Below are positions 9,620 to 17,392 of a stretch of DNA of 34,816 bases, in pieces. The stretch comes from Limimaricola cinnabarinus LL-001 (GTDB lineage: Bacteria > Pseudomonadota > Alphaproteobacteria > Rhodobacterales > Rhodobacteraceae), in the NCBI RefSeq assembly GCF_000466965.1, contig NZ_BATB01000040.1, positions 1-34,816 on the forward strand. Reading direction: 5' to 3'. The translations under genes and the position numbers were made by a program. Numbering within the stretch: the stretch's first letter is position 1; each line of letters begins with the position of its first letter. The notes beneath the pieces were generated by a model, which saw only the letters and a list, made by a program, of their open reading frames with translations, did no database searches and had not been told where the DNA came from.

Positions 9620-10453
9620 TCAGGATGCCAGCCGGCGCGCCATGGTTTCCACGTCGTCGGTCTTGAGCTTGGGGATCAGCCGGTAGGCCGCGTTGACGAA
9701 GCAGAACAGCGAAAATCCCAAGAGACCCACCGCCAGCGCTGTCACCAGCACCGTGCCATAAGGCTGGCTGCGCAACCAGTCGAAGGCCTCGGCCAGACCG
9801 CCCGCTTCGCTGGGGTTGAGGGTCCATGCCGCATAGATGAGCAGGAAGCCGACGATGGTGACGACCGCGCCATTGGCGACGAGCCCCGCAGTGAGCGCCG
9901 GTTGCAGCTTCAGCGTCACGGGACGGGCGCGCAGATTGGCCATGTATTTGTGCGACAATCCCTTCCAGATGTAATAGACGCCCGCGCCGAAACCGATGGC
10001 CCCGGCAAGGCCGACGATCCACTGGCCGAACGGCATCTGCATGATCTTGGCGGTCCATTTGTCTAGGCTGGAGCCGCCGCCGCCTCCAGAGCCGGAGGGC
10101 ATCAGGATCGCCGCCGCCGTGAAGGCGAGACCGAGATGGATGATGCCGGTCACGACCTGACCGAGCCGGGCCACGATGCCCTTGGCGTCGCTGCCATGCG
10201 CTTCGAGATCCCAGAACGCCGCAACAAGGCGCCAGACGCCATAGGCCGCGAGGCCGATGGCGATCAGCGCCAGAAGCGCGATGCCCCACCAGGCCCGCTC
10301 CAGCGAGGCCATCGCCTCGCCGGTGCCGCCCGGCGTGGAGCCGCGCCAGATCGCGAGGAGCGACAGGATCGCCACCACAAGATAGATGAGGCCGCGGCCC
10401 GCATAGCCCGCGCGCATCACCGGGACCGCCCATTGGAGATTTTGCTGTGTCAT
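9620..10453 (-). CDS. DUF1206 domain membrane protein
   Basis: A 277-residue protein with six hydrophobic helices in three repeated pairs, each pair starting with a conserved aromatic/Gly segment (RAGYAGRGLIYLVVAI; LGQVVTGIIHLGLAFTA; ALTAGLVANGAVVTIVG). This is the DUF1206 pattern. Its function is unknown. I use ATG 10453 (MTQQNLQWAVP); a GTG twelve codons upstream is also open. A short Ser/Gly-rich loop (SGSGGGGGSS) joins the second and third pairs. It lies 83 bases downstream of miaA on the same strand. Confidence 0.82.
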   Translation of the reverse strand: MTQQNLQWAVPVMRAGYAGRGLIYLVVAILSLLAIWRGSTPGGTGEAMASLERAWWGIALLALIAIGLAAYGVWRLVAAFWDLEAHGSDAKGIVARLGQVVTGIIHLGLAFTAAAILMPSGSGGGGGSSLDKWTAKIMQMPFGQWIVGLAGAIGFGAGVYYIWKGLSHKYMANLRARPVTLKLQPALTAGLVANGAVVTIVGFLLIYAAWTLNPSEAGGLAEAFDWLRSQPYGTVLVTALAVGLLGFSLFCFVNAAYRLIPKLKTDDVETMARRLAS

Positions 10454-10536
10454 GACCCCACAAGGCGACCCGGGCCTTGCGGGTTCCACCCGCTCGACGC
10501 TGTTTCGCGGGACCGTGTCGTCGGGCAGGGATCGTG

Positions 10537-11421
10537 TCAGCGGGTCGGCGACGCCGGATCGATCTCGCGCCAGCCGCTCATGCGGCTGCGAAACCAGCTA
10601 CGCTGCCGCTTGGCGTATTGGCGCGAGGCGAGGATCGCGTGCGCGCGCGCTGTGGCAAGATCGGTCTCGCCACGCAGATGCGCCACCAGTTCCGGCGCGC
10701 CGATGGCCCGCGCCCAAGGAGCGCGGGGGGTCCAATGCGGCAGGTTGGCGCGCACCTCCTCGACCGCGCCGTCTTCGAGCATGTGGTCAAAGCGCCGTGC
10801 GATTCGTGCGTCGAGCCATCCCGGATCGGGCCGCAGCACCAACGGCTGCGCGGCGTCGAGCGGCAGCAGCGGCGCGGGCGTCGCGGCCTGCCATTCGGCG
10901 ATGCCCCGCCCGGTGGCGCGCAGCACCTCCCACGCCCTTTGCACTCGCGCGCGGTTGTTAAGGTCGAGCCGCGCGGCGCTGGGCGCGTCGAGCCCGGCGA
11001 TCAGATCGGGCAGGGCGATCGCGTCGGCCTCGGCGCGGATCGAAGGGGGCGTGGCCGGGATTTTGGCAAGGCCCTCGGTCAGGGCGGAGAAATACAGCCC
11101 CGTGCCGCCGACGATGATCGGCCGCGCGCCGTCCAGATATGTCGTCACCGCACGCAGCCAATGGCCCACGGACCATGCCGCATCACGCGGCACCTGCCCA
11201 TAGAGCGCATGCGGCGCGCGGGCCTCTTCCTCGGCCGGGGGGCGGGCAGTGAGCACGCGCCAGTCGGCATAGACCTGAAGCGCATCGGCGTTCACCACCA
11301 CGCCGCCGCCCGCCTCGGCCACCGCGAGCGCCAGTGCCGACTTGCCAGAGGCGGTCGGCCCGGCGATCAGCACCGGGCGCGCGGGATCGAGCCCGCGCGC
11401 GATGTCCCTCCACGCGCTCAT
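10537..11421 (-). CDS. miaA: tRNA dimethylallyltransferase
   Basis: A 294-residue enzyme that transfers dimethylallyl from DMAPP to A37 of tRNAs reading UNN codons. The P-loop GPTASGKS is at 21-28. [11 protein letters not shown] and [15 protein letters not shown] are the tRNA- and prenyl-binding family motifs. The C-terminus has the usual [12 protein letters not shown] segment. The length is normal. The gene is divergent from pyrH across 107 bases. Its substrate DMAPP comes from the MEP pathway, to which the dxr gene of the neighbouring cluster belongs. Confidence 0.95.
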   Translation of the reverse strand: MSAWRDIARGLDPARPVLIAGPTASGKSALALAVAEAGGGVVVNADALQVYADWRVLTARPPAEEEARAPHALYGQVPRDAAWSVGHWLRAVTTYLDGARPIIVGGTGLYFSALTEGLAKIPATPPSIRAEADAIALPDLIAGLDAPSAARLDLNNRARVQRAWEVLRATGRGIAEWQAATPAPLLPLDAAQPLVLRPDPGWLDARIARRFDHMLEDGAVEEVRANLPHWTPRAPWARAIGAPELVAHLRGETDLATARAHAILASRQYAKRQRSWFRSRMSGWREIDPASPTR

Positions 11422-11528
11422 CCCCGGCCAAGGGTCGCCGAAGCTGCCCGTACGGCATTGAACCCGCCTGCGGTTTCGGTCATCTTGCGCGGCGACCCAG
11501 ACCCCCCCGAACCACCGACGGAGCCCCC

Positions 11529-12254
11529 ATGACCGATACCCAAAAGCCTGCCTTCCGCAGGGTGATGCTGAAGATCTCCGGGGAGGCGCTGATGGGGAAC
11601 ACGGCGTTCGGTCTGCATCCGCCGACCGTCGAACGCATCGCGCGCGAGGTCAAGTCGGTGCATGATCTCGGCGTCGAGATCTGCATGGTGATCGGTGGCG
11701 GCAACATCTTTCGCGGGCTGTCGGGCTCGGCGCAGGGCATGGAGCGCACCACCGCCGACTACATGGGCATGCTCGCCACGGTGATGAACGCGCTGGCGAT
11801 GCAGTCGGCGCTCGAGGAGCTCGGTGTGTTCACCCGCGTGATCTCGGCCATCCCGATGGATCAGGTCTGCGAGCCCTACATCCGCCGCCGCGCGGTGCGC
11901 CACCTTGAGAAGCAGCGCGTCTGCATCTTTGCCGCCGGCACCGGCAACCCGTATTTCACCACCGACACCGCCGCGACCCTGCGCGCCAACGAAATGAGCT
12001 GCGAGGCGATCTTCAAGGGCACCAAGGTCGACGGGGTCTATGACAAGGACCCCAAGAAGTTCCCCGATGCCAAGCGCTACGAGACCGTGACCTATGACGA
12101 GGTGCTGGCCAAGCATCTGGGCGTGATGGATGCCTCGGCGATCGCGCTGGCGCGCGACAACAACCTGCCGATCATCGTGTTCTCTCTCGACGAGCCCGGC
12201 GGGTTGCGTGGCATCCTCGCGGGCGAGGGCACCTCGACGCGGGTGCATGGCTAA
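11529..12254 (+). CDS. pyrH: UMP kinase
   Basis: A 241-residue amino-acid-kinase-fold enzyme making UDP from UMP, the first gene of the long + strand cluster. The N-terminal [13 protein letters not shown] holds the phosphate-binding lysine. GGGNIFRG, the [18 protein letters not shown] helix and the [13 protein letters not shown] loop follow, all diagnostic of bacterial PyrH. GACGGAG precedes ATG 11529; the open frame upstream is non-coding and overlaps miaA on the other strand. frr follows after 145 bases that can fold into a nested hairpin. Confidence 0.97.
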   Translation: MTDTQKPAFRRVMLKISGEALMGNTAFGLHPPTVERIAREVKSVHDLGVEICMVIGGGNIFRGLSGSAQGMERTTADYMGMLATVMNALAMQSALEELGVFTRVISAIPMDQVCEPYIRRRAVRHLEKQRVCIFAAGTGNPYFTTDTAATLRANEMSCEAIFKGTKVDGVYDKDPKKFPDAKRYETVTYDEVLAKHLGVMDASAIALARDNNLPIIVFSLDEPGGLRGILAGEGTSTRVHG

Positions 12255-12260
12255 GTGAAA

Positions 12261-12321
12261 CCCGACCCGATCTTGCCACGTGTCTGCCCACGACCCGACA
12301 CGCGGCGAGGTTAGGGTCGGG
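12261..12321 (+). other. Nested stem-loop between pyrH and frr
   Basis: CCCGACCC at 12261-12268 pairs perfectly with GGGTCGGG at 12314-12321. Inside it, CGTGTC at 12279-12284 pairs with GACACG at 12297-12302. No T-run follows, so it is not a classic terminator. It could be a processing site, an mRNA stabiliser or an attenuator for frr. The fold was found by eye in GC-rich sequence. Confidence 0.4.
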
Positions 12322-12399
12322 CAAAGTGTTCTGGAATGCGGGGGCCGCCTCGGTTATCACCGGCGCCAACAGCCCGCTCCCAAAGACAAGAAGAGACCG

Positions 12400-12962
12400 A
12401 TGGCAGACGATTTCGAACTCGACACCGACGACCTTCAGCGCCGCATGGACGGGGCGATCGCCTCCCTGCGCACCGAATTCGCCTCCCTGCGCACGGGTCG
12501 GGCATCGGCCTCGATGCTCGAGCGGTGATGGTCGACGCCTATGGCAGCCCGACGCCGATCAACCAGGTCGGCACCGTCAACGTGCCCGAGCCGCGAATGG
12601 TGACGATCAACGTCTGGGACAAGGCGCTCGTGGGCAAGGTCGAAAAGGCGATCCGCGAAAGCGGCCTCGGCATCAACCCGCAGCTCAACGGCACCATCAT
12701 CATGCTGCCGATCCCCGAGCTGAACGAAGAGCGGCGGACCCAGCTGACCAAGGTGGCCGGTCAATATGCCGAGCACGCCCGCGTCGCGATCCGCAACCTG
12801 CGCCGCGACGGCATGGACCAGATCAAGAAGGCCAAGAATGACGGTCTCTCCGAAGACGACCAGAAGTTCTGGGAGCAGGAGGTCCAGGAGCTGACCGACC
12901 GCTACATCAAGCTGGTCGATCAGCAGCTCGAGACGAAACAGGCCGAGATCATGCAGGTCTGA
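12400..12962 (+). CDS. frr: Ribosome recycling factor (frameshift in the sequence)
   Basis: RRF splits post-termination ribosomes together with EF-G. The start [20 protein letters not shown] and [13 protein letters not shown] are in one frame, which stops at 12526-12528. Adding one C near 12523 gives [21 protein letters not shown] and continues in frame to the end. The later segments [17 protein letters not shown] and [18 protein letters not shown] are typical. The repaired length is 187 residues, close to the usual 185. AAGAGA precedes the start. The gene is essential and both halves are intact, so this is most likely a missed base. It stands in the conserved pyrH-frr-uppS order. Confidence 0.95.
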
Positions 12963-12994
12963 GGGTTTCCTCAGAGAATGCCAGGGAGGCCGCC

Positions 12995-13728
12995 ATGGCT
13001 GCCGATGCGCAAGACACGACACCCAAGGGTGGCCCGGATCACGTCGCCATCATCATGGATGGCAATGGCCGCTGGGCACAAGGCCGTGGCCGGCCACGGC
13101 TTTTCGGGCATCAGGCCGGGGCCCGCCGGTCCGCGACATAGTCGAGGCTTGTCCCGATCTGGGCGTCAAATATCTGACGATCTTCGCTTTCTCGACCGAG
13201 AATTGGAAACGCACCCAGACCGAGGTCTCCGGGCTGATGGCGCTGTTTCGCCGCTACATCGTGCGCGAGGCGCGCGCGCTCCTGACCAAAGGCGTGCGGG
13301 TGCGCTTCATCGGCGACCGGATCCGGCTCGACGAGAAGCTGGTTGCGATGATGGACGAACTGGAGCTTCTGACCAGCCACAATGACCTCGTGCATCTTAC
13401 CGTGGCGCTGAACTATGGCGGGCGCGACGAGGTGACCCGCGCGGCCAAGAGGCTCGCCTACGAGATCGAGCAGGGTCGCCTCACCCACAAGGATGTCGAT
13501 GCCGAGACGCTGTCGCGCTTTCTCGACACCCATGTCCTGCCGGACCCCGACTTGGTGATCCGCACCTCTGGCGAGGCGCGCATCTCGAACTTCCTGCTGT
13601 GGCAGTCGGCCTATGCGGAATACGAGTTCGTCGATACGCTCTGGCCCGATTTCACGCCTGCCGAATTCGCCAAGGTCTGCGCCAACTATGCCACTCGCGA
13701 TCGCCGTTACGGCGCCGTCAGGGCCTGA
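12995..13728 (+). CDS. uppS: Undecaprenyl diphosphate synthase (frameshift in the sequence)
   Basis: A cis-prenyltransferase that makes the C55 lipid carrier for peptidoglycan and polysaccharides. [18 protein letters not shown] contains the catalytic Asp of region I. The frame breaks after AGARR; restoring one G near 13128 gives [19 protein letters not shown]. After that [17 protein letters not shown] and [19 protein letters not shown] (with the E replacing the more common GG-R spacing in one position) are regions III and V. The repaired length is 244 residues. AGGGAGG precedes ATG 12995. cdsA starts right after its stop. Confidence 0.95.
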
Positions 13729-13729
13729 C

Positions 13730-14587
13730 GTGACGGAGCAACGGGACAGCAAGGGCGACAAACCCACCGAAGGTGTGGCGGTGACGGCCGCCGCGCTGGC
13801 CGACCCGGGACGCTGGAGCGATCTGGGCGTGCGCATGGTCTCTGGCGCGGCCATGGCGCTCCTTGGCGCGCTCGCGGTGATGATGGGCGGTCTGTGGTTC
13901 CAGATGCTGACGGTTTTCGTGACCGCCGTCATGGTCTGGGAGCTGTGGATGATGATAGAGCCCGGCAAGCCGACGCCGGGCATGCTTCTGGCCGCGCTGT
14001 GCGCCAGCGTGCTGTCGGGTCAGCTGTCACACGGCGACAACTGGGTGCTGCTGCTGTTTCTGGTGGCGCCGATCGCGGGGGCCCTGATGCTGCGCCGGGA
14101 GAGGGCGACCTTTCTCGCCTTCGCGTTGGGCATCGAGATCGCGGGCTGGGGCCTCGTCACCTTCCGCGCCGAATACGGATTTCAATGGCTATTGTGGCTG
14201 ATCCTCGTGGTGATCTGCACCGACGTCTTCGGCTATGTTGCGGGGCGCGCGTTGGGTGGGCCCAAGTTCTGGCCCAAGGTCAGCCCCAAGAAGACATGGT
14301 CGGGCACTTCGGCGGGTTGGGTGTCGGCGGGTGTCGTCGGTCTGGCCTTCGTCATGCTGGCCGACAGCCCGTGGCACCTCGTCTGGATCTCCATGCTGCT
14401 GAGCTTTGCCAGCCAGATGGGTGATATCGCCGAGAGCGCGCTCAAGCGGCGCATGAAGGTCAAGGACAGCTCGACGTTGATCCCCGGCCATGGCGGTCTG
14501 TTCGATCGCTTCGACGCGATGCTCGGGGCCTCGCTTTTCATGCTGGCGGCCTCCGCGCTCGGGTTCATTCCCGGGGTGCATTTTTGA
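13730..14587 (+). CDS. cdsA: Phosphatidate cytidylyltransferase
   Basis: A 285-residue integral membrane enzyme that makes CDP-diacylglycerol, the precursor of all phospholipids. The C-terminal family signature is complete: SALKRRMKVKDSSTLIPGHG followed by GLFDRFDAMLGA. About seven to eight hydrophobic helices precede it, after a hydrophilic N-terminal tail of about 35 residues. I start it at GTG 13730, one base after the uppS stop codon (TGACGTG). A start further upstream would overlap uppS deeply, and the first internal ATG would remove a charged lead before helix 1. The stop overlaps the TTG start of dxr. Confidence 0.93.
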   Translation: MTEQRDSKGDKPTEGVAVTAAALADPGRWSDLGVRMVSGAAMALLGALAVMMGGLWFQMLTVFVTAVMVWELWMMIEPGKPTPGMLLAALCASVLSGQLSHGDNWVLLLFLVAPIAGALMLRRERATFLAFALGIEIAGWGLVTFRAEYGFQWLLWLILVVICTDVFGYVAGRALGGPKFWPKVSPKKTWSGTSAGWVSAGVVGLAFVMLADSPWHLVWISMLLSFASQMGDIAESALKRRMKVKDSSTLIPGHGGLFDRFDAMLGASLFMLAASALGFIPGVHF

Positions 14588-15762
14588 AACGCATCACCAT
14601 TCTCGGCGCCACCGGCTCGATCGGCTGTCAGACCGTGGAGTTGATCGAGGCGGCGCCCGACCGCTTTGAGGCCGTGGCGCTGACCGGCGGGCGCAACGTG
14701 GCGCTGCTCGCCGATCAGGCGAAGCGGCTGCGCGCGCGTCTCGCCGTCACCTGCCATGACGATTGCCGCGCCGAACTGACCGAACGCCTTTCCGGGACCG
14801 GCATCGCCGTCGCCTCGGGCGACGCCGCCATCGCCGAGGCCGCGGCCATGCCCGCCGATCTGGTGATGTCGGCCATCGTCGGGGCGGCGGGACTGGTGCC
14901 GGGGCTCGCCGCGATCGGGCAGGGCGCGACGCTGGCGCTCGCCAACAAGGAAACCATGGTCGCCGCCGGGTCCTTGGTGCTCGACCGCGCACGCCGCCAT
15001 GGCGCGACGCTGCTGCCGGTCGACAGCGAACATTCCGCCGTGTTCCAGGCGCTGGCGGGCGAGGATCGCGCCGCGGTCGAGCGGGTGATCCTCACCGCCT
15101 CGGGCGGCGCCTTCCGCGACTGGCCGCTGGACCGGCTGGCACAGGCCACGCCGGAAGAGGCCGCGACCCATCCCAACTGGGCCATGGGCCAGCGCATCAC
15201 CATCGATAGCGCCTCGATGTTCAACAAGGCGCTCGAAGTCATCGAGGCCAAGGAGCTGTTCGCCCTCGCGCCCGAGCAGGTCGAGGTGGTGATCCATCCC
15301 GAGAGCCTGATCCACGCGCTGGTCGGCTTCAACGACGGCGCGTTGATGGCGCATATGGGTGCGCCCGACATGCGCCATGCGATCGGCTACGCGCTCAACT
15401 GGCCCGAGCGGCGCGAACTGCCGGTGGCGCGGCTCGACCTCGCCGCCGTGGGGTCGATGACGTTCCGCGCCCCCGACGATGCCCGCTACCCGGCGCTGCG
15501 CCTCGCACGGCGCGTGATGGAGGAGGGCGGGCTCGCGGGGGCGGCCTTCAACGCCGCCAAGGAAGCCGCGCTCGACGCCTTTCTCGACCGGCGCATCGGC
15601 TTCATGCAGATGGCGCAGGTGGTGGAGCGGGTGTTGGACATGATGTCGCGTGACGGGGCGCTGCGGGTTGACAGCCCCGGCCTCGACGCGGTCCTTGGAG
15701 CCGACGCGGAGGCCCGCGCGCGCGCCGCGGCCATCGCCCGGACCGACCTTTTCACCGCATAG
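14584..15762 (+). CDS. dxr: 1-deoxy-D-xylulose-5-phosphate reductoisomerase
   Basis: A 392-residue NADPH enzyme of the MEP pathway, making MEP for isoprenoids including the UppS substrate. The Rossmann motif GATGSIG is at 8-14. LALANKETMVAAG, the metal-binding VDSEHSAVFQ, TASGGAFRDWP, and ATHPNWAMGQRITIDSASMF with KALEVIEAKELF are all family hallmarks. Translation starts at TTG 14584 inside the sequence TTTTTGA. That overlaps the cdsA stop by two bases and fits translational coupling. No upstream ATG exists in frame. Confidence 0.97.
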   Translation: MKRITILGATGSIGCQTVELIEAAPDRFEAVALTGGRNVALLADQAKRLRARLAVTCHDDCRAELTERLSGTGIAVASGDAAIAEAAAMPADLVMSAIVGAAGLVPGLAAIGQGATLALANKETMVAAGSLVLDRARRHGATLLPVDSEHSAVFQALAGEDRAAVERVILTASGGAFRDWPLDRLAQATPEEAATHPNWAMGQRITIDSASMFNKALEVIEAKELFALAPEQVEVVIHPESLIHALVGFNDGALMAHMGAPDMRHAIGYALNWPERRELPVARLDLAAVGSMTFRAPDDARYPALRLARRVMEEGGLAGAAFNAAKEAALDAFLDRRIGFMQMAQVVERVLDMMSRDGALRVDSPGLDAVLGADAEARARAAAIARTDLFTA

Positions 15763-15771
15763 GACGACCCC

Positions 15772-17105
15772 TTGGACCCGACCCAGATCCTGCCGCAGTT
15801 CGGCAATGTCGCCTTCACCCTCGCCGCCTTCGTGGTGGCCCTGTCGGTGATCGTGGCGATCCACGAATACGGCCATTACATCGTCGGCCGCTGGTCGGGC
15901 ATCCATGCCGAGGTGTTCAGCCTCGGCTTCGGCCCGGTGCTGCTGTCGCGCCGTGACCGGCGCGGCACGGTCTGGCAACTCGCCGCGCTGCCCTTCGGCG
16001 GCTACGTGAAGTTCCTCGGCGATGCCAACGCGGCCTCGGTCGGGCAAGCGGCGGGGACCGATCCAGCGCGGCTGCGCCACACCATGCTCGGCGCGCCGCT
16101 CTGGGCGCGCGCGGCGACGGTGGCGGCGGGGCCGGTCTTCAACTTCGTCCTGTCGATCCTGATCTTCACCGGCGTGATCCTTACTCAAGGCCGCGCCGCA
16201 GATCCGCTGACGGTCGAGCGGATGCTGACACTGCCCGACAGCTACGTGAACGAGCTGCGCGCGGGCGACGAGATCCTCGCCATCGGCGGCGCGGAACTGC
16301 CTTCGGAGGGCGGGATGTCGCGGCTGGCCGAAGGCTACCCGGCCGAGCCGGTGCTCGATTACCGGGTGCGGCGCGACGGGCGCGAGTTGCTGGTGCGCGG
16401 CCCCTATCCGCAGCGCCACTGGTGGGCGGCGTGTCGCCGCGTTCGGCCGCCGATGCCGCCGGGCTGCGCGCGGGCGACGTGATCGTGTCGCTCGACGGGC
16501 GCGAGGTCTTCGCTTTCGCGGAGCTGATCGAGATCGTCACCGACTCCGACGGCCGCAGCCTTGATCTGACGATCTGGCGCGATGGCGCCACCCGTGATCT
16601 CACGCTCACCCCCCGCCGGGTCGATCTGCCGCGCGAGGAGGGCGGCTTCGAGACGCGCTGGCTGCTGGGCATTTCCTCGGGGCTGTTCTTCGAGGCTGCG
16701 ACGGAAACGCCGGGGCTCGGTGCGGCCTTCGGCGATGCCGTGGGACAGGTCTGGCGCATCATCGGCTCGTCGCTCTCGGGGCTCGGCCACATGATCACCG
16801 GCGCGATCTCCTCGTGCAACCTGTCGGGGCCGGTGGGCATTGCCCAGACTTCGGGCGCGATGGCCGAGCAGGGGGCCACCAGCTTCATCTGGTTCGTCGC
16901 GGTGCTCTCGACGGCGGTTGGTCTGCTGAACCTGTTCCCGATCCCGGTGCTCGACGGCGGACATCTCGTATTCTTCGGCTACGAGGCGATCACCGGCCGC
17001 CAGCCCAGCGACAAGGCGCTGCGCGTGCTGATGGCGCTTGGTCTGTCTCTGATCCTGACGATGACGGTTTTCGCGGTTCTCAACGACCTGTTCCTCTGCC
17101 CCTGA
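15772..17105 (+). CDS. rseP: RIP metalloprotease RseP, site-2 protease (frameshift in the sequence)
   Basis: An intramembrane zinc protease that cleaves membrane anchors such as anti-sigma factors and signal-peptide remnants. HEYGH in the first helix (31-35) gives the zinc histidines and catalytic Glu. NLFPIPVLDGGH near the end supplies the third ligand. A PDZ domain lies between them. The frame breaks after RGPYPQ: one missing C near 16413 separates it from PPLVGGVSPRSAADAAGLRAG. The repaired length is 444 residues (E. coli 450). The start is TTG 15772 with AGGA seven bases upstream; no ATG is available before the first helix. It lies between dxr and bamA as in other proteobacteria. Confidence 0.95.
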
Positions 17106-17196
17106 CGCGGCGCCGCATCGCGGCCCGCGCAATGTCGAATTACTGCCGGATTGTGCCGCGATGCTCCTACGAGGCGTGTTTGCCGGGAGAGGTCCA

Positions 17197-17322
17197 ATGA
17201 TGTTTCCGACGAAGTCCGATATCGGCCTGCGGTTCTTGCTGCTCATGCATCTGGACCGGATGCTTTTTCCCGCGGCGATCGCCTGCGCACTGGCGGTTTC
17301 GGTCCATTTCGCGGCACCGTAG
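17197..17322 (+). CDS. Possible 41-residue membrane protein between rseP and bamA
   Basis: A short open frame from ATG 17197 to TAG 17320-17322, with a good ribosome-binding site (GGGAGAGG, four bases before the ATG pair). It begins MMFPTKSDIGLRFLLLMHLD and ends in a hydrophobic stretch (about 22-40) that could span the membrane once, with Lys6, Arg12 and Arg21 before it. I do not recognise it. Support is the ribosome-binding site, codon usage like its neighbours, and otherwise empty space of about 270 bases. It could equally be chance or an upstream element of bamA. Confidence 0.35.
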   Translation: MMFPTKSDIGLRFLLLMHLDRMLFPAAIACALAVSVHFAAP

Positions 17323-17325
17323 CTT

Positions 17326-17365
17326 TTGACAAGGCCGTCATGTCCCGATACTTCCCTCCTATAAG
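17326..17365 (+). promoter_or_regulatory. Possible bamA promoter
   Basis: A perfect TTGACA lies at 17326-17331 directly after the small frame. At 17-base spacing the -10 would be TACTTC (17349-17354), which is weak. A better TATAAG at 17360-17365 lies 28 bases away and has no good -35 of its own. It may mark an internal promoter serving bamA and the lipid A genes. Confidence 0.3.
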
Positions 17366-17392
17366 AAACGACGCGTGGCAGGGATGGTGACG

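Noticed and set aside
12517..12530. Programmed ribosomal frameshifting in frr, tyrS, uppS or rseP
   Set aside because: No slippery heptamer or downstream pseudoknot is apparent. The breaks differ in context but share the loss of one G/C, which fits sequencing error better.
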